From: Streptomyces albicerus
Lineage (GTDB): Bacteria > Actinomycetota > Actinomycetes > Streptomycetales > Streptomycetaceae
Assembly: GCF_008905045.1 (NCBI RefSeq)
Contig: NZ_VWMY01000004.1
Coordinates: 52,787 to 116,786, forward strand
Length of the DNA stretch: 64,000 nucleotides
Reading direction: 5' to 3'
The notes under the pieces were generated by a model that did not search any database, had not been told where the DNA came from, and was given only the letters and a program-made list of their open reading frames with translations. Shown one piece after another: positions 32,221 through 41,887 of this stretch. Position 1 is the stretch's first letter. Each line of letters starts with the position of its first letter. The position numbers were made by a program, and so were the translations under genes.

Positions 32221-33240
32221 TCAACCAGACCCGCCGGGGTCCGCCGGCCCGTCCGGTCGGTCGTCCTGTCCGGACGGGTCCTTCGTGTCGAAGCCGTCCG
32301 GACCGGCCGCGTGGGTCGGGCGGTCCGTGTTGTCGGGCCACACCCCCACGTGGTCCGGTTCCGCTGTCAGGCGGACCCGGCCGCGCAGGCCGTAGCGCTC
32401 CACGTAGTCACGGGGCAGCTGGAGGCGGCCCGCGCGGTCCAGGACCGTGAACTCCTCGGCAGCCGCGCCGGCGGCGGCGCGCAGTGTCTCCGTCGATGTG
32501 CGGCCGTCGCGGATACGGACCGTGCGGCGGACCTGGCCGGAGACGAGCGGGTCGTGGGTGACGACCAGGACGGTCGCGCCGAGTTGTTCGTTGGCGCGGC
32601 GCAGCGCGGCGAACACCAACTCGCCGCTTGCGGTGTCGAGTTCGCCGGTGGGTTCGTCGGCGAGCAGCACCTGCGGCGTGTTGGCGGTGGCGACCGCGAC
32701 GGCGACGCGCTGCTGTTCGCCGCCGGACAGCTCGGCGGGCAGTCGGTCCCTGCAGTGTGCGACGCCGAGCACGTCGAGGAGTTCGGCGGCACGTGCGGAG
32801 CGTGTGCGGCGTGGTATGCGCGTGTACTTCATCGGCAGGGCCACGTTCTCCAACGCCGTGAGGTAGGGCAGCAGGTTGCGGCCGGTCTGCTGCCCGACGA
32901 AGCCGACGGTGTGCCGGCGGTAGCCGAGCCGTTCGCGCCGCCGCATGGCGAGCAGGTCGTGTCCGGCGACCCGGGCGCGGCCCGCCGTCGGCAGGTCGAG
33001 CCCGGAGAGGATGGACAACAGCGTCGACTTGCCGGATCCGGAGGCACCGACGAGTGCCGTGCACTCGCCCTCCTCGACGATGAGGTCGAGGCCTTGGAGG
33101 GCCTGCACCTCCACCTCGTCGGTGCGGTAGACACGGACGAGGTTGTCGCAGACGACGAGCCCGTCGTCCGGGAGAGGGCGCCGTGCCTCGCGGGCCCGTT
33201 CCTCCAGCCTGCGCAGGTCACTGCGGTCGGTTTCGCTCAC
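32221..33240 (-). CDS. ABC transporter ATP-binding protein with AbrB-like C-terminal tail
   Basis: A 339-residue ATPase of the MacB/LolD type. Walker A is GASGSGKST (65-73), the signature LSGGEQQRV (171-179), and Walker B VLLADEP (191-197). After the ATPase core, residues 262-301 (EFTVLDRAGRLQLPRDYVER, then YGLRGRVRLTAEPDHVGVWP) look like an AbrB/SpoVT swapped-hairpin segment, followed by an acidic Asp/Pro/Gly tail. Its GTG overlaps the end of the permease gene (GTGA). It powers the two large FtsX-type permeases encoded upstream. Confidence 0.93.
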   Translation of the reverse strand: MSETDRSDLRRLEERAREARRPLPDDGLVVCDNLVRVYRTDEVEVQALQGLDLIVEEGECTALVGASGSGKSTLLSILSGLDLPTAGRARVAGHDLLAMRRRERLGYRRHTVGFVGQQTGRNLLPYLTALENVALPMKYTRIPRRTRSARAAELLDVLGVAHCRDRLPAELSGGEQQRVAVAVATANTPQVLLADEPTGELDTASGELVFAALRRANEQLGATVLVVTHDPLVSGQVRRTVRIRDGRTSTETLRAAAGAAAEEFTVLDRAGRLQLPRDYVERYGLRGRVRLTAEPDHVGVWPDNTDRPTHAAGPDGFDTKDPSGQDDRPDGPADPGGSG

Positions 33241-36032
33241 CGTTCCTCCGCGATTCGCAGGACCGCGCCGAGACCGCGGCGCCGTCCTATCCAGGTCTCC
33301 ACGCCCACCGCCGCGACGACCAGTACGCCGAGACCGGCGCCCAGGGCGGCGGTCAGCAGCAGGTCGGGTTCGACGGCGGGGGCGGCGGGTCCTCCCGTGA
33401 ACTCCCGCAGTTGCAGGGCTGGTCCGAGGAGCGTGGGCAGCGTCAGTCCAAGTGCGGTGCCGCCCACGATCGCCGCCAGCACCAGCGGCAGGAGTTGCAG
33501 CAGGTGCAGTGCCGACGTGGCGCGGCTGCCCAGACCGAGTGTGCGCAGATAGGCGGTGGTGCGGCCGCGCGCCGGAGCGGACAGCATCAGTTCGAGGACG
33601 AGGGCCAGCAGGGCGAGCAGCACGGCGAGCGCGGTGCACGCGGTGTGCGCGGTGCCGAGCACGCGGACCATGCCGTCGGCGGCGGCCTCGGCCTCCTCCT
33701 CGGTGCGGATGCGCAGCTCGCCGACGGCGGTGCCGGAGCGGGCCTTCGGCACGAGCGCTCGCAGCGCCTCCGCGTCGATCCTCGGTCCGTACAGCAGCAG
33801 TGCGCTCTGTTCGAAGTCGCCGGCGTGGATGGCCGTGAGGGCCCGGTTGTCGGTGAGCAGCATCCGGTCCCGGGCTGTCGTCGAGCTGCGGATCGGGCCG
33901 AGCGCCGGGTCACGCAGTACGGCGTCGGGGAGGCCTCCGACGACACGCAGGCGCAGCTTCGTGCCGTGCGACGAGATGGTCAGTACGTCACCGGTGCGGG
34001 CATGGGTGGCCAGGACCCGGATCTCCCGGTCCCGTCCCGGCCCGCTGAGTCCGGCCGATTCGAGGGCGCGGGCAGCATCCGAACCGGGCGCCAGGGCACG
34101 GAGTTTCGCACCGTCGACACCGAGGAGGCTCGCGATGCCGTACCGCTCGCCGCTGGTCGCGCTGGTCGGGTCGACGCGCAGCTGGCGCACCTGGACCGTG
34201 TCACGCACGCCGCGCACCCGCGTCAGCCGCTCGGCGATATCGGGGGTGCGGCTCGCGCCGAGGAACGAAGCGTCGGCGCCGGCGTGCCAGGCGGCGGCCG
34301 CACGGCGTCCCTCCGCGAGCGTGCCGGCCACGATCCCGCCGAACACCGCCCCGGCCAGCGTCACCACCAGGACGAGCAGGGCGAGCGCCCTGGCCGGGGC
34401 CTCCTTCGCGGCCCGGGAGAGCGCGATGAGTGCCACGGCGCCGCGCCGCCGCGCCGACCAGCGTGCCAGGAGCCGTACCGGCAACGGGTAGCAGCGCAGC
34501 AGGACGACGACGGTGACGAGTCCCAGCAGCGCGGGCACCGCGGCGAGCAGCGGGTCGGGCCCCGCGTCGCCCGTCGTGCCGCGCGCCCTGAGTGCCGCCA
34601 CGCCGGCCGCGGCGAGGAGGAGTATCCCTGCCTCGGCGACGATCCGGCGGCCCGCCGTGTGCGCAGTCGTCCGGTGCCGGGACTGTGCGGTGCGATCGCG
34701 GAGCGCGTACCAGGTGAGCGCGGGCAGCAGCAGCCAGACGAGCGCGGCGACGAGTGCCCCGTACCGGTACTGGGGTGCGGGGCCCGCGAGTTGTCCTGCG
34801 GCGGTGAGTCCGCCCGCGAGTCCGAGCAGTGCGGCGGGTGCGGTCTGGGCCGCCCGGGCCAGCGCGAGGCCGGTGGCGGAGGCGCCGCGGGCGCACTGCA
34901 GCCGGTGGGTGTCGAGGCGGCGGCGTACCGCGAGCAGCGCGGTGACGACGGCGGTGAGCAGCCCGACGACCAGCAGCGACGCGAGCGCGAAGGAGATCAC
35001 CACGCGGCCCTGCCGCCATTGCCGGTCGAACTCGGTGAGCGCGTCGGGCAGCCGCGTGCCGGCGTCCAGGGTGGAGGCTTCGTGAGAGCCGATCGAGCAG
35101 AACATGCCGCCGAAGTCGGCGATGTCGCCGCAGTAGACGGTCCGTGCGTCGTCCGGGTAGCGGGTGAGGAGCCGCAGCAGTTCGGCCTGTCCCGCGTCGT
35201 CGGCGAATCGCGTGGCGGTGCGCGCGTCGAGGTCGAGGCGCAGGCCCCAGGTGACGGTGAGCGTGGCGTCGGCCTGGTTCTGGAGGGTGGTGACGGTGCG
35301 CGGCGCGACCAGGGCACGAGCCTCCCAGTCGAGTTCGGACGCGCTGCGCGGCGGATGCTGCGACGGGCGGGCCAGCAGGGGCTGTTCACGCCACAGCCGG
35401 CGCCCGCTCGCCGCGTCGGTACCGTCCGCCGTGAAGAACCCGACCACGACGGCGGTGGTGTTGATGTCCTTCAACGCGCCGGGCACGAGCGGCAGTTCTT
35501 GGCCGAGCCGCAGTCGCAGCGCTTCGCGGGTACGGGTGGAGACGGCGACCTCGACGGTCGCGCTGTCCGGGTCGGGCGGCCGGCCCTCGGTGTACGCGGC
35601 GCGTCCGGGTGCGTCGGAGGCGTACACCAGGCCGAGGCCTACGTCCTTGTCGGCCGCCCGGGTGCGGACGAGGGGCAGTTCGACGCGGGTCGAGTACGGC
35701 ACGAGATGGCCCTTGAGCGCGCCGGGGGCCGCGTTGCGGATCACGGTGGTGACCGGGAGCAGGTCCGTCGCCAGGTCGGTGGTGCGGCTGCCGGGGAGCG
35801 TGCTGGTCACGGGGTCGAACCGCGCGCTGAGCCGGAGGCCTGGTTCTGCCTGTTGCTCCTGCTCCAGCCGGGCGGCGAGCGCCCGCCCGGCGAACCGGTC
35901 GAGCAGCCCGGGGCCCGCGGCGGCGACCGCGGTGAGCAACGCCAGCAGCACCGCGAGGCAGACCAGAAGCGGGAGTTCGGCCCGTGCCTCGCGCAGGGCG
36001 ACGGGGCCGCGTCGCCGCGTCGGGCGCCTCAT
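33237..36032 (-). CDS. Large FtsX-type ABC permease (second)
   Basis: A 931-residue membrane protein with the FtsX/MacB permease layout: an N-terminal helix (LPLLVCLAVLLALLTAVAAA), a large extracytoplasmic domain, a central block of helices, a second large extracellular domain, and three C-terminal helices (ALAVLLALLALVLELMLSAP and so on). Such permeases drive export by mechanotransmission rather than forming a simple channel. The ATG overlaps the upstream permease stop by one base (TGATG) and the end overlaps the ATPase start. The substrate is unknown; lipoprotein, lipid or antibiotic export are known roles of the family. Confidence 0.88.
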   Translation of the reverse strand: MRRPTRRRGPVALREARAELPLLVCLAVLLALLTAVAAAGPGLLDRFAGRALAARLEQEQQAEPGLRLSARFDPVTSTLPGSRTTDLATDLLPVTTVIRNAAPGALKGHLVPYSTRVELPLVRTRAADKDVGLGLVYASDAPGRAAYTEGRPPDPDSATVEVAVSTRTREALRLRLGQELPLVPGALKDINTTAVVVGFFTADGTDAASGRRLWREQPLLARPSQHPPRSASELDWEARALVAPRTVTTLQNQADATLTVTWGLRLDLDARTATRFADDAGQAELLRLLTRYPDDARTVYCGDIADFGGMFCSIGSHEASTLDAGTRLPDALTEFDRQWRQGRVVISFALASLLVVGLLTAVVTALLAVRRRLDTHRLQCARGASATGLALARAAQTAPAALLGLAGGLTAAGQLAGPAPQYRYGALVAALVWLLLPALTWYALRDRTAQSRHRTTAHTAGRRIVAEAGILLLAAAGVAALRARGTTGDAGPDPLLAAVPALLGLVTVVVLLRCYPLPVRLLARWSARRRGAVALIALSRAAKEAPARALALLVLVVTLAGAVFGGIVAGTLAEGRRAAAAWHAGADASFLGASRTPDIAERLTRVRGVRDTVQVRQLRVDPTSATSGERYGIASLLGVDGAKLRALAPGSDAARALESAGLSGPGRDREIRVLATHARTGDVLTISSHGTKLRLRVVGGLPDAVLRDPALGPIRSSTTARDRMLLTDNRALTAIHAGDFEQSALLLYGPRIDAEALRALVPKARSGTAVGELRIRTEEEAEAAADGMVRVLGTAHTACTALAVLLALLALVLELMLSAPARGRTTAYLRTLGLGSRATSALHLLQLLPLVLAAIVGGTALGLTLPTLLGPALQLREFTGGPAAPAVEPDLLLTAALGAGLGVLVVAAVGVETWIGRRRGLGAVLRIAEER

Positions 36033-39000
36033 CAGTCCTCCCCCGCGCGCAGGACCCGCGCCAGGTCGACCCGCCCCAGGAACCGGGCGGCGAGGGTCAC
36101 GATCGCGCAGATCACGAGTGTCGTCGCGCCCGCCGTGAGGGTCACGCGCACCCATGGCACCTCGGTGAGCAGCCCGGGGTAGACCGGCCGGCCGGTGTCG
36201 TCGATGGTGACCACCGGCATGATCAGGGCGGCCAGCGCGGTGCCCAGCAGGGTGCCGAGCACCGTCGCGACGGCGGCCAGGGCGAGCTGTTCGGTCCACA
36301 GGTACGCGGCGAGCTGGCCGCGCCGTACGCCCAACGCCCGCAGCAGGGCGAACTCGCCTGCTCTGGCCCGTGCGGAGAGTGCCGTGTGCAGCGTGAAGCC
36401 GACGATGGCGAACGCCGGCGCGAGGACGAGGCACAGCGTCAGCGCCCCGCGCGCGCCCTCGCGCAGCGGGTCGGCGGCCAGCAGGGCTCGCGTGTGCGGC
36501 ACGTCGACGGCCGTGCCGAGGCGCGGGTCGGCACGGACCGCGCGCAGGGCCGCTGCCGCGTTCCCCTGGTCGGTGGCCACCCACCAGGCGGACTCGGCGG
36601 CGGGCAGGGCGCCGTCGAGCACCAGCTGGGCGGCCATGGCCCGGGAGTCGGCGAGCAGCCGGGGCCGGTCGCGGTCGGCGCCGGGCACGGCGTCGATCTC
36701 CCCGACGACCTTGATACGGGCGGTGCCGCCGCCGGCGCTCTGCAGGGTGACGGTGTCGCCGACGCGGACCACGCCGGAGGCCAGCAGGGTGCGGTCGGCG
36801 AGCGCGGGCGCGGCGGTGCGTCCTTTGGCGCGGTCGGTGCCCAGCCGCACGCTCCACGTCGGGTATTTGAGTGCGGTGTCCGGTCCGCGCAGCACCGCGT
36901 CCAGGAGAGTGCCGGGCCCGGGCCGGTCGGAGCAGAGCACGGGTCCCGGGGCGTCTCGGGGCCGCCTGCTCGGCGTGGCCGCGGGGCATCCGCCGACGTG
37001 CCGGTCGGGGGCGTCGGTGCGTATGTCGTGCCAGCGGGCGGGCCGGGTGAGGCCCGGGACATGGTCGATGGTGAGGCGGTAGGTGCGCCGCACCGTCTCG
37101 CCGGTCATGCTGAGGCCGAGTTGGACGACGCGTACGCCGTCGCCGCCCTCCGGAACGTTCAGGCGGACGGTGCGGGCGGCGCCGTCGGTGTCCTTCAGGA
37201 TGGCCTCACTGGCGTGGGTGAGGCCGTCGGCATCCACGAAGTGGACGGTCAGCCGGACCGGGACGGGGCTGCCGGGCCCGTCGGCGGACAGTCGTACGCG
37301 CAGCGGGAGTTCACGCGGCGAGCCACCGAGTGGCAGTCCGTGGGCGGGGATGTTCCGGCCGAGCGGGGCGACGAGGTCCGGCAGCGGCCGGTCGGTGAGG
37401 TCGGGGCGCAGGGCGGGTGCGGGGCCGCGTGCGGTGTCGATGCCGGTGACGGTCACCCAGCTCTGGCCGATGTAGCCGTCCGTGTCGACGACGGGGGTGA
37501 CCGCCCGTGCACCGGGAAGCGCGGCATAGGTGGCGCGCCGCTCGGCACGCTCAAGCCGTTCTCCGGGGTCGATGCGCAGGTCCGCGCCGACCTTGAAGAC
37601 CGCCTGGTCGTAGTCGCCGCGGTCCAGTATCGCGAGCGCGGTGCTGCTGAGCGCCGCGACGGCGAGGGCCAGTGTCACCAGCAGCGCGGGCCCGGCATGC
37701 CGCGCGGCCCGCCGGGCGATCTGCCAGCCGCCCAGGGGCAGGACAAGCCCGGTGCCGCGCTGCGCGAGAGGGTCGGTGAGCCGGGCGGCCAGCGGCAGCG
37801 CCCGCAGCACGAGCAGCGCCGCGGCGGTGGTCATGGCAACGGGGGCGAGCACCAGGACCGGATCCACCCCGCCACCGGTGACCGGAGAACGGTACTGCCG
37901 CAGCTGCAGCCAGCCGAGCACGGCCACCGCCGCGAGCCCCAGGTCGGCGCCCAGCCGCTGCGCCCCCGCGAACCGTCCCAGCCGCAGCCGCAGCCCCCGC
38001 ACCGCATGCCGGTCCCGTACGGTCCGCGCCGTCGGCAGCAGCAGTGCGCAGCCGTGCACCACGACGGCGAGCAGCGCGGCCACCCGGCCGACCGTCAGGT
38101 TCGCCGTCGCGGGTACGTCGCCGGACAGCAGCCCGGCCCCGGCGAGCAGCCGCAGCAGCGGACCGGCGAGGAACGGCGCGGCCAGTCCGGCGGGGACGGC
38201 GACGACCGCCCACTGCGCGGCCGTCGCCAGGACCAGCCTCGGGGTCCCGGCCCCGCGTGCGGCCAGCAGGGCGAGTTCGGGACGGCGGTGCTCGGCCAAC
38301 TGGCGCGCGGTCAGCACAAGGGCAGCGGCGGCCAGAGCGGCGAGCAGCGTCGCCGGGATGTAGAGACCGGCGCGGGCCACGGCGATGGGGGTGGCCAGGT
38401 CGTCGAGCGCGTTGTCGAGGGTGGACGTGACAGCCAGCCGCGTCGTGGGCGGCGTCCCGCGGAAGACGGAGAGCGAGACGTCGCTGCCGCCGAACCGGTC
38501 AGCGCGCTGTCGCAGCGGCTCGATGTCACCGAGCCGCAGACCGCCGGTGTCCGGTACACCCAGCCAGAATGCACCGGCGTCCCCGGCGAGGCCCGGTGTC
38601 GCCGTCAGCGCCTGCCGGGACACCAGCGCGACGGAGTCGGTCGTGTCGAAGGTGGCACTGCCCAGGTTCGCCCAGAGGGCCGGGCTGCGGTCGCCCGCCC
38701 GGTACAGCCCCGCGACCCGCATCCGCACCTGCGGCCCGCTGTTCGGCTGGATCCGCAGTTCGTCGCCGGGCCGCACCTCGAGTTCCGCGGCGAACAGGTC
38801 GCTCAGCGCGGTCTCGACGATCGCCCCGTCGCCTCCCTCCCCCGGCCAGCGCCCTGCGACCAGCCGAGCGTGCCGCGGCGTCCCCTGGAGGGCGACCACG
38901 GACACGCGCGCGTCGTCGCGTCGGCGGCCGTCCGCCTCGGTCAGGTTCAGTTCGGCGGAGCGTGCGGCCGGGACCCGTAGCGCGGACCAGGTGTGATGCG

Positions 39001-39271
39001 CCACGCCGCCGAAGGTCCGGTCGACAGCAGCTCGTACGCGGGCGTCCACGTCCCCCGCGTCGCGCGGCCGGTACGCTCCGAACACGCTGACCACGGCATC
39101 AGGATCGCGGGCCAGTCGCCGCTGCGCCCCACCTTCGACGGCCTTCTCGGTGAGAGCAGCGAGCGCGGCCAGGACGGTGGCGGCAAGCAGCACGGCGAGC
39201 CCCGCAGCGCCCAGCACCAGCGCATGGTGCCCGGTCCCCCGCACCGCGGCAGGCGCACGTCTCCCGCTCAA
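36032..39271 (-). CDS. Large FtsX-type ABC permease (first)
   Basis: A protein of about 1079 residues with the same architecture as the next gene: an N-terminal helix (HALVLGAAGLAVLLAATVLA), an extracytoplasmic domain with MacB-like pieces (VVALQGTPRHARLVAGRWPG), a central membrane block, a second large domain (to about residue 880) and C-terminal FtsX helices (LCLVLAPAFAIVGFTLHTAL; TTLVICAIVTLAARFLGRVD). I place the start at the TTG 39269-39271, behind a GGGGGAG site; a longer frame to 39373 lacks a membrane-protein character. Together with the second permease and the ATPase it forms a three-gene ABC exporter operon. Confidence 0.86.
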   Translation of the reverse strand: MSGRRAPAAVRGTGHHALVLGAAGLAVLLAATVLAALAALTEKAVEGGAQRRLARDPDAVVSVFGAYRPRDAGDVDARVRAAVDRTFGGVAHHTWSALRVPAARSAELNLTEADGRRRDDARVSVVALQGTPRHARLVAGRWPGEGGDGAIVETALSDLFAAELEVRPGDELRIQPNSGPQVRMRVAGLYRAGDRSPALWANLGSATFDTTDSVALVSRQALTATPGLAGDAGAFWLGVPDTGGLRLGDIEPLRQRADRFGGSDVSLSVFRGTPPTTRLAVTSTLDNALDDLATPIAVARAGLYIPATLLAALAAAALVLTARQLAEHRRPELALLAARGAGTPRLVLATAAQWAVVAVPAGLAAPFLAGPLLRLLAGAGLLSGDVPATANLTVGRVAALLAVVVHGCALLLPTARTVRDRHAVRGLRLRLGRFAGAQRLGADLGLAAVAVLGWLQLRQYRSPVTGGGVDPVLVLAPVAMTTAAALLVLRALPLAARLTDPLAQRGTGLVLPLGGWQIARRAARHAGPALLVTLALAVAALSSTALAILDRGDYDQAVFKVGADLRIDPGERLERAERRATYAALPGARAVTPVVDTDGYIGQSWVTVTGIDTARGPAPALRPDLTDRPLPDLVAPLGRNIPAHGLPLGGSPRELPLRVRLSADGPGSPVPVRLTVHFVDADGLTHASEAILKDTDGAARTVRLNVPEGGDGVRVVQLGLSMTGETVRRTYRLTIDHVPGLTRPARWHDIRTDAPDRHVGGCPAATPSRRPRDAPGPVLCSDRPGPGTLLDAVLRGPDTALKYPTWSVRLGTDRAKGRTAAPALADRTLLASGVVRVGDTVTLQSAGGGTARIKVVGEIDAVPGADRDRPRLLADSRAMAAQLVLDGALPAAESAWWVATDQGNAAAALRAVRADPRLGTAVDVPHTRALLAADPLREGARGALTLCLVLAPAFAIVGFTLHTALSARARAGEFALLRALGVRRGQLAAYLWTEQLALAAVATVLGTLLGTALAALIMPVVTIDDTGRPVYPGLLTEVPWVRVTLTAGATTLVICAIVTLAARFLGRVDLARVLRAGED

Positions 39272-39627
39272 CTCCCCCGTCTCCCCCCGTAGACGGCAAA
39301 GTATGGTTCCGCATGCCGGAGACCCGCAATCGTTCGGACCGACTCGCTCGCACGACAGGCAGGGGCACCGCAACTCCGCTTACTTGTACGGATGTTGAGG
39401 ACCCACGGACTCGTAAATGTTTCCTCGCTGCTCAGTCACGCAGGCAGGTAGACGCGGTGTCCGAGGGGCGCGGACAGCATGACGGCGCGACTGGCGCGGC
39501 GCGCACCGGCGTACGGGGACCCGTACCCTCTGCGGACGCCCTGGACGCACAAGTTGGCGAGGGTACAGGCGCCCTTGGTGAAGATCCGCCCTGCCTCGTC
39601 AGTCCAGGCCCGCAGGCGCATACCCGG
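39272..39627. other. Intergenic region with a small unrecognised reverse frame
   Basis: About 350 bases between the ABC operon and the ku remnant. The part next to 39271 must hold the ABC operon promoter. A reverse frame at 39436-39621 (61 codons, starting MRLRAWTDEAGRIFTKGACT, ending LGHRVYLPA) begins 7 bp after the ku stop; it has plausible coding character but no family that I know. Confidence 0.35.
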
Positions 39628-40075
39628 TCAGGCAGCACTCTTCTTCCGGCTGCGTCCGGCCCGGGCGAGCGCGTCGATGAGCTGCTCTCGGCTCATCTTG
39701 GAGCGGCCCGCGATGTCCTGGTCCGTCGCGCGCTGGTACAGCTCCGCCTTGCTCAACTGCCGCAGCTCGCTCTTGCCGCCCCCGCTCCGTGCCGCCTTCT
39801 GCGGTGCCTTCCCGGCGGCGGGCTTCTTCTGCCGTGACTTGGGGCCGGTGCCACGGGCCTGGTCGAGACTGCTCTGCAGGATCTCCGTCAGATCGATGAC
39901 GTTGGTGGCCGTCGGGGGCTCCTCCGCCGCCGCGATCTCCTCCCCCGCGGCCCTCGCCCGCACCAGCTCGCGGACCTTCGCCTGAAAGGTGTCGTGATAC
40001 CGGCCTGGCTCCCAGGACCCGCTCATGGCATCGATCACCTGCACCGCTATCCGTTGTTCTTCGCAGGGAATCCCG
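39628..40075 (-). pseudogene. Ku DNA-end-binding protein, C-terminal fragment
   Basis: The visible part reads [20 protein letters not shown], then [20 protein letters not shown], a linker with [18 protein letters not shown], and a SAP-like end [20 protein letters not shown] followed by [14 protein letters not shown]. This is the C-terminal third of bacterial Ku, which joins DNA breaks with LigD. The ring-forming core (about 200 residues) is missing: similarity begins at about 40075, where the IS605-type element starts. The remaining frame has no start of its own that would give a ring, so it should be non-functional. Confidence 0.8.
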
Positions 40076-40150
40076 GTCTTTGGGCCAGGCGGGAATGTGA
40101 TTCTCGGCCCGGAGGCGCGAAGTGCCGGACATCTCTGCGTGTGGTGACGG

Positions 40151-40579
40151 TCAGGCTGGGCGCTTCTGGGTTTCGATGTAGTCCTTGACAATGCTCAGCG
40201 GTGCGCCGCCGCAGGACCCCGCGAAGTAGGACGGGGACCAGAACACCGAGCCCGTCCCGATCTGGTTGATGTGGTCGGTGTACTCCGCGCGCAGGTACCG
40301 GGAGCTGACGCCTTTGAGGCTGTTGACCAGCTTGGACAGGGCGACCTTTGGCGGGTAGTGCACGAGAAGGTGGACGTGATCGCCTTCGCCTTTGAACTCC
40401 CGCAGCTGTGCGCCGAAGCTCTCGCACACGTCGCGCATGATCTCCTCGCAGCGTGTCAGCATCTCGCTGCTCAAGACGTCACGCCGGTACTTCGTGACAA
40501 ACACCAAGTGCGCGTGGAGGTGGTGGATGACGTGGTTTCCACGTCTGATATCGGGATCTGGTTCCCAGCGTGGTGACAT
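40151..40579 (-). CDS. tnpA: IS200/IS605 TnpA transposase (HUH, Y1)
   Basis: A 142-residue REP/IS200-type transposase, which cuts and joins single-stranded DNA. The HUH motif is H68-V-H70 in [12 protein letters not shown] and the catalytic tyrosine is Y134 in IVKDYIETQ; the opening [20 protein letters not shown] is diagnostic. The length is usual for the family and all key residues are present, so it may be active. The ATG at 40577-40579 lies 54 bp from the TnpB start on the other strand. Confidence 0.93.
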   Translation of the reverse strand: MSPRWEPDPDIRRGNHVIHHLHAHLVFVTKYRRDVLSSEMLTRCEEIMRDVCESFGAQLREFKGEGDHVHLLVHYPPKVALSKLVNSLKGVSSRYLRAEYTDHINQIGTGSVFWSPSYFAGSCGGAPLSIVKDYIETQKRPA

Positions 40580-40632
40580 ACGCCAAGCGTAGTAGGATCG
40601 AGCGAACTCGACCGGAGGGGGGTGGGTTTGAG

Positions 40633-41845
40633 ATGATCCGTGCGTACAAGTTCCTCATGCGGCCCACCGTCCGGCAGGGGCAGGCGCTCGGCGAGATGCT
40701 GCGGGACCACTGCTCCCTCTACAACGCGGCGTTACAGGAACGCCGCGACGCCTACCGGCACGTCTCGAAGACTACCGTCAAGTACGGGATGCAGTCCGCG
40801 CAGCTCAAGGAGATCCGGGCGGTCGACCCGGAGCGTCAGGGCCGCTGGTCGTTCAGTTCGCAGCAGGCCACCTTGCGCCGTCTCGACAAAGCGTTCGCCG
40901 CGTTCTTCCGCCGGATCAAGTCCGGCGACACCCCGGGCTACCCGCGCTTTCGCGGGGTGAACTGGTTCGACACGGTGGACTTCCCCAAGGACGGGGACGG
41001 CTGCCGGTGGGACTCCAGCCCGCACGACCCCGTCACCCGCGTCCGCTTCCAGGGCGTCGGCCACGTCAAGGTCAACCAGCACCGCGCCGTGCTCGGCAGG
41101 GTCAAGACCGTGTCGGTCAAGCGCGAGGCCCGCAAGTGGTTCGTCGTGCTCACCGCCGAGCAGGACGTGCCCGAACCGCTGCCCGCGACCGGCTCCGTGG
41201 CCGGCATCGACCTGGGCATCGCGAACTTCCTCGCCGACTCCAACGGCGAGTTCGTGCCCAACCCGCGCCACGGCCACCGTGCATCCGAGAAGCTCCGGGC
41301 GGCACAAAAGGCCCTGTCGCGGTTCCCGCGCTGCAAGGCGAAGGACCGAACCGCCAACCACCAGCGCGCGGTGCACAAGGTTGCTCAGCTCCACGGCAAG
41401 GTGCGTCGCCAGCGGCTCGACCACGCACACAAGACCGCGCTCGACCTGGTCCGCGCACACGACTTCATCGCGCATGAAGACCTCAAGATCCGCAACATGA
41501 GCAAGGCCCCCGCACCGAAGCCCGACACCGACCAGCCGTGCACCTTCCTGCCCAACGGGGGCGCCGCCAAAGCCGGGCTCAACAGGTCGATCAACGATGC
41601 CGGATGGGGGGTGTTCCTGACGATCCTGCACGCCAAGGCTGAAAGCGCCGGACGGGAAGTGATCGCCGTGGCCCCCCGCAACACCTCCCGCACCTGCCCC
41701 GTATGCGGGCACTGCGCGAAGGGGAACCGGCCCACACAGGAAAAGTTCCATTGCGTCTCGTGCGGCCACCACGCGCACGCTGACACGGTGGGCGCTCAAT
41801 GTTCTACGGGCCGGGCTGGTCCGTCGCGACGCCAACCCGGCATAG
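40633..41845 (+). pseudogene. tnpB: IS605 TnpB (RNA-guided nuclease), frameshifted near the 3' end
   Basis: From the ATG at 40633 the protein has all TnpB landmarks: RuvC-I D193 in GIDLGIANF, RuvC-II E282 in HEDLKIRNM, a zinc finger with C355/C358/C374/C377 (CPVCGHC...CVSCGH), and RuvC-III D384 in HADTVGA. Directly after codon 388 (41796) the frame shifts: relatives continue with NVLRAGL, which is found one base on (41798) and ends at TAG 41843-41845. The unshifted frame instead reads through to 42321. Loss of two bases or gain of one explains this. The catalytic residues are intact, so some activity may remain. Confidence 0.85.
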
Positions 41846-41880
41846 CGAGAAGCCCCGTCCTTCAGGACGGGGAGGAGTCA
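41799..41880 (+). ncRNA. Predicted omega-RNA scaffold 3' end of TnpB
   Basis: In IS605 elements the guide RNA of TnpB overlaps the tnpB 3' end and the right-end hairpin, and the bases just outside the element serve as guide. Here the hairpin is at 41853-41872 and the element probably ends near 41880, so the native guide would begin with CGTTCGACACAAGCAGATCC (41881-41900). This is inferred from position and structure only. Confidence 0.45.
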
Positions 41881-41887
41881 CGTTCGA

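Larger units (their letters stand above)
40068..41880 (+). mobile_element. IS200/IS605-family insertion sequence (tnpA and tnpB, divergent)
   Basis: The element contains a Y1 transposase gene (reverse) and a TnpB gene (forward) whose 5' ends face each other. The right end is marked by a hairpin CCCCGTCC-ttca-GGACGGGG (41853-41872), typical of IS605 right ends, and an irregular hairpin at about 40066-40100 may mark the left end. There are no terminal inverted repeats or target duplications, as expected. The boundaries are approximate. It separates a headless ku gene (left) from a headless zinc dehydrogenase gene (right). Confidence 0.8.

Noticed and set aside
32367..33064. Alternative reverse frames within the ABC ATPase
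   Set aside because: Walker motifs and the signature all lie in the 32221-33240 frame.
33183..38980. Two forward frames of about 1000 codons opposite the large permeases
   Set aside because: Their Gly/Gln/Arg-rich translations are antisense artefacts; the reverse strand encodes FtsX-type permeases with proper membrane helices.
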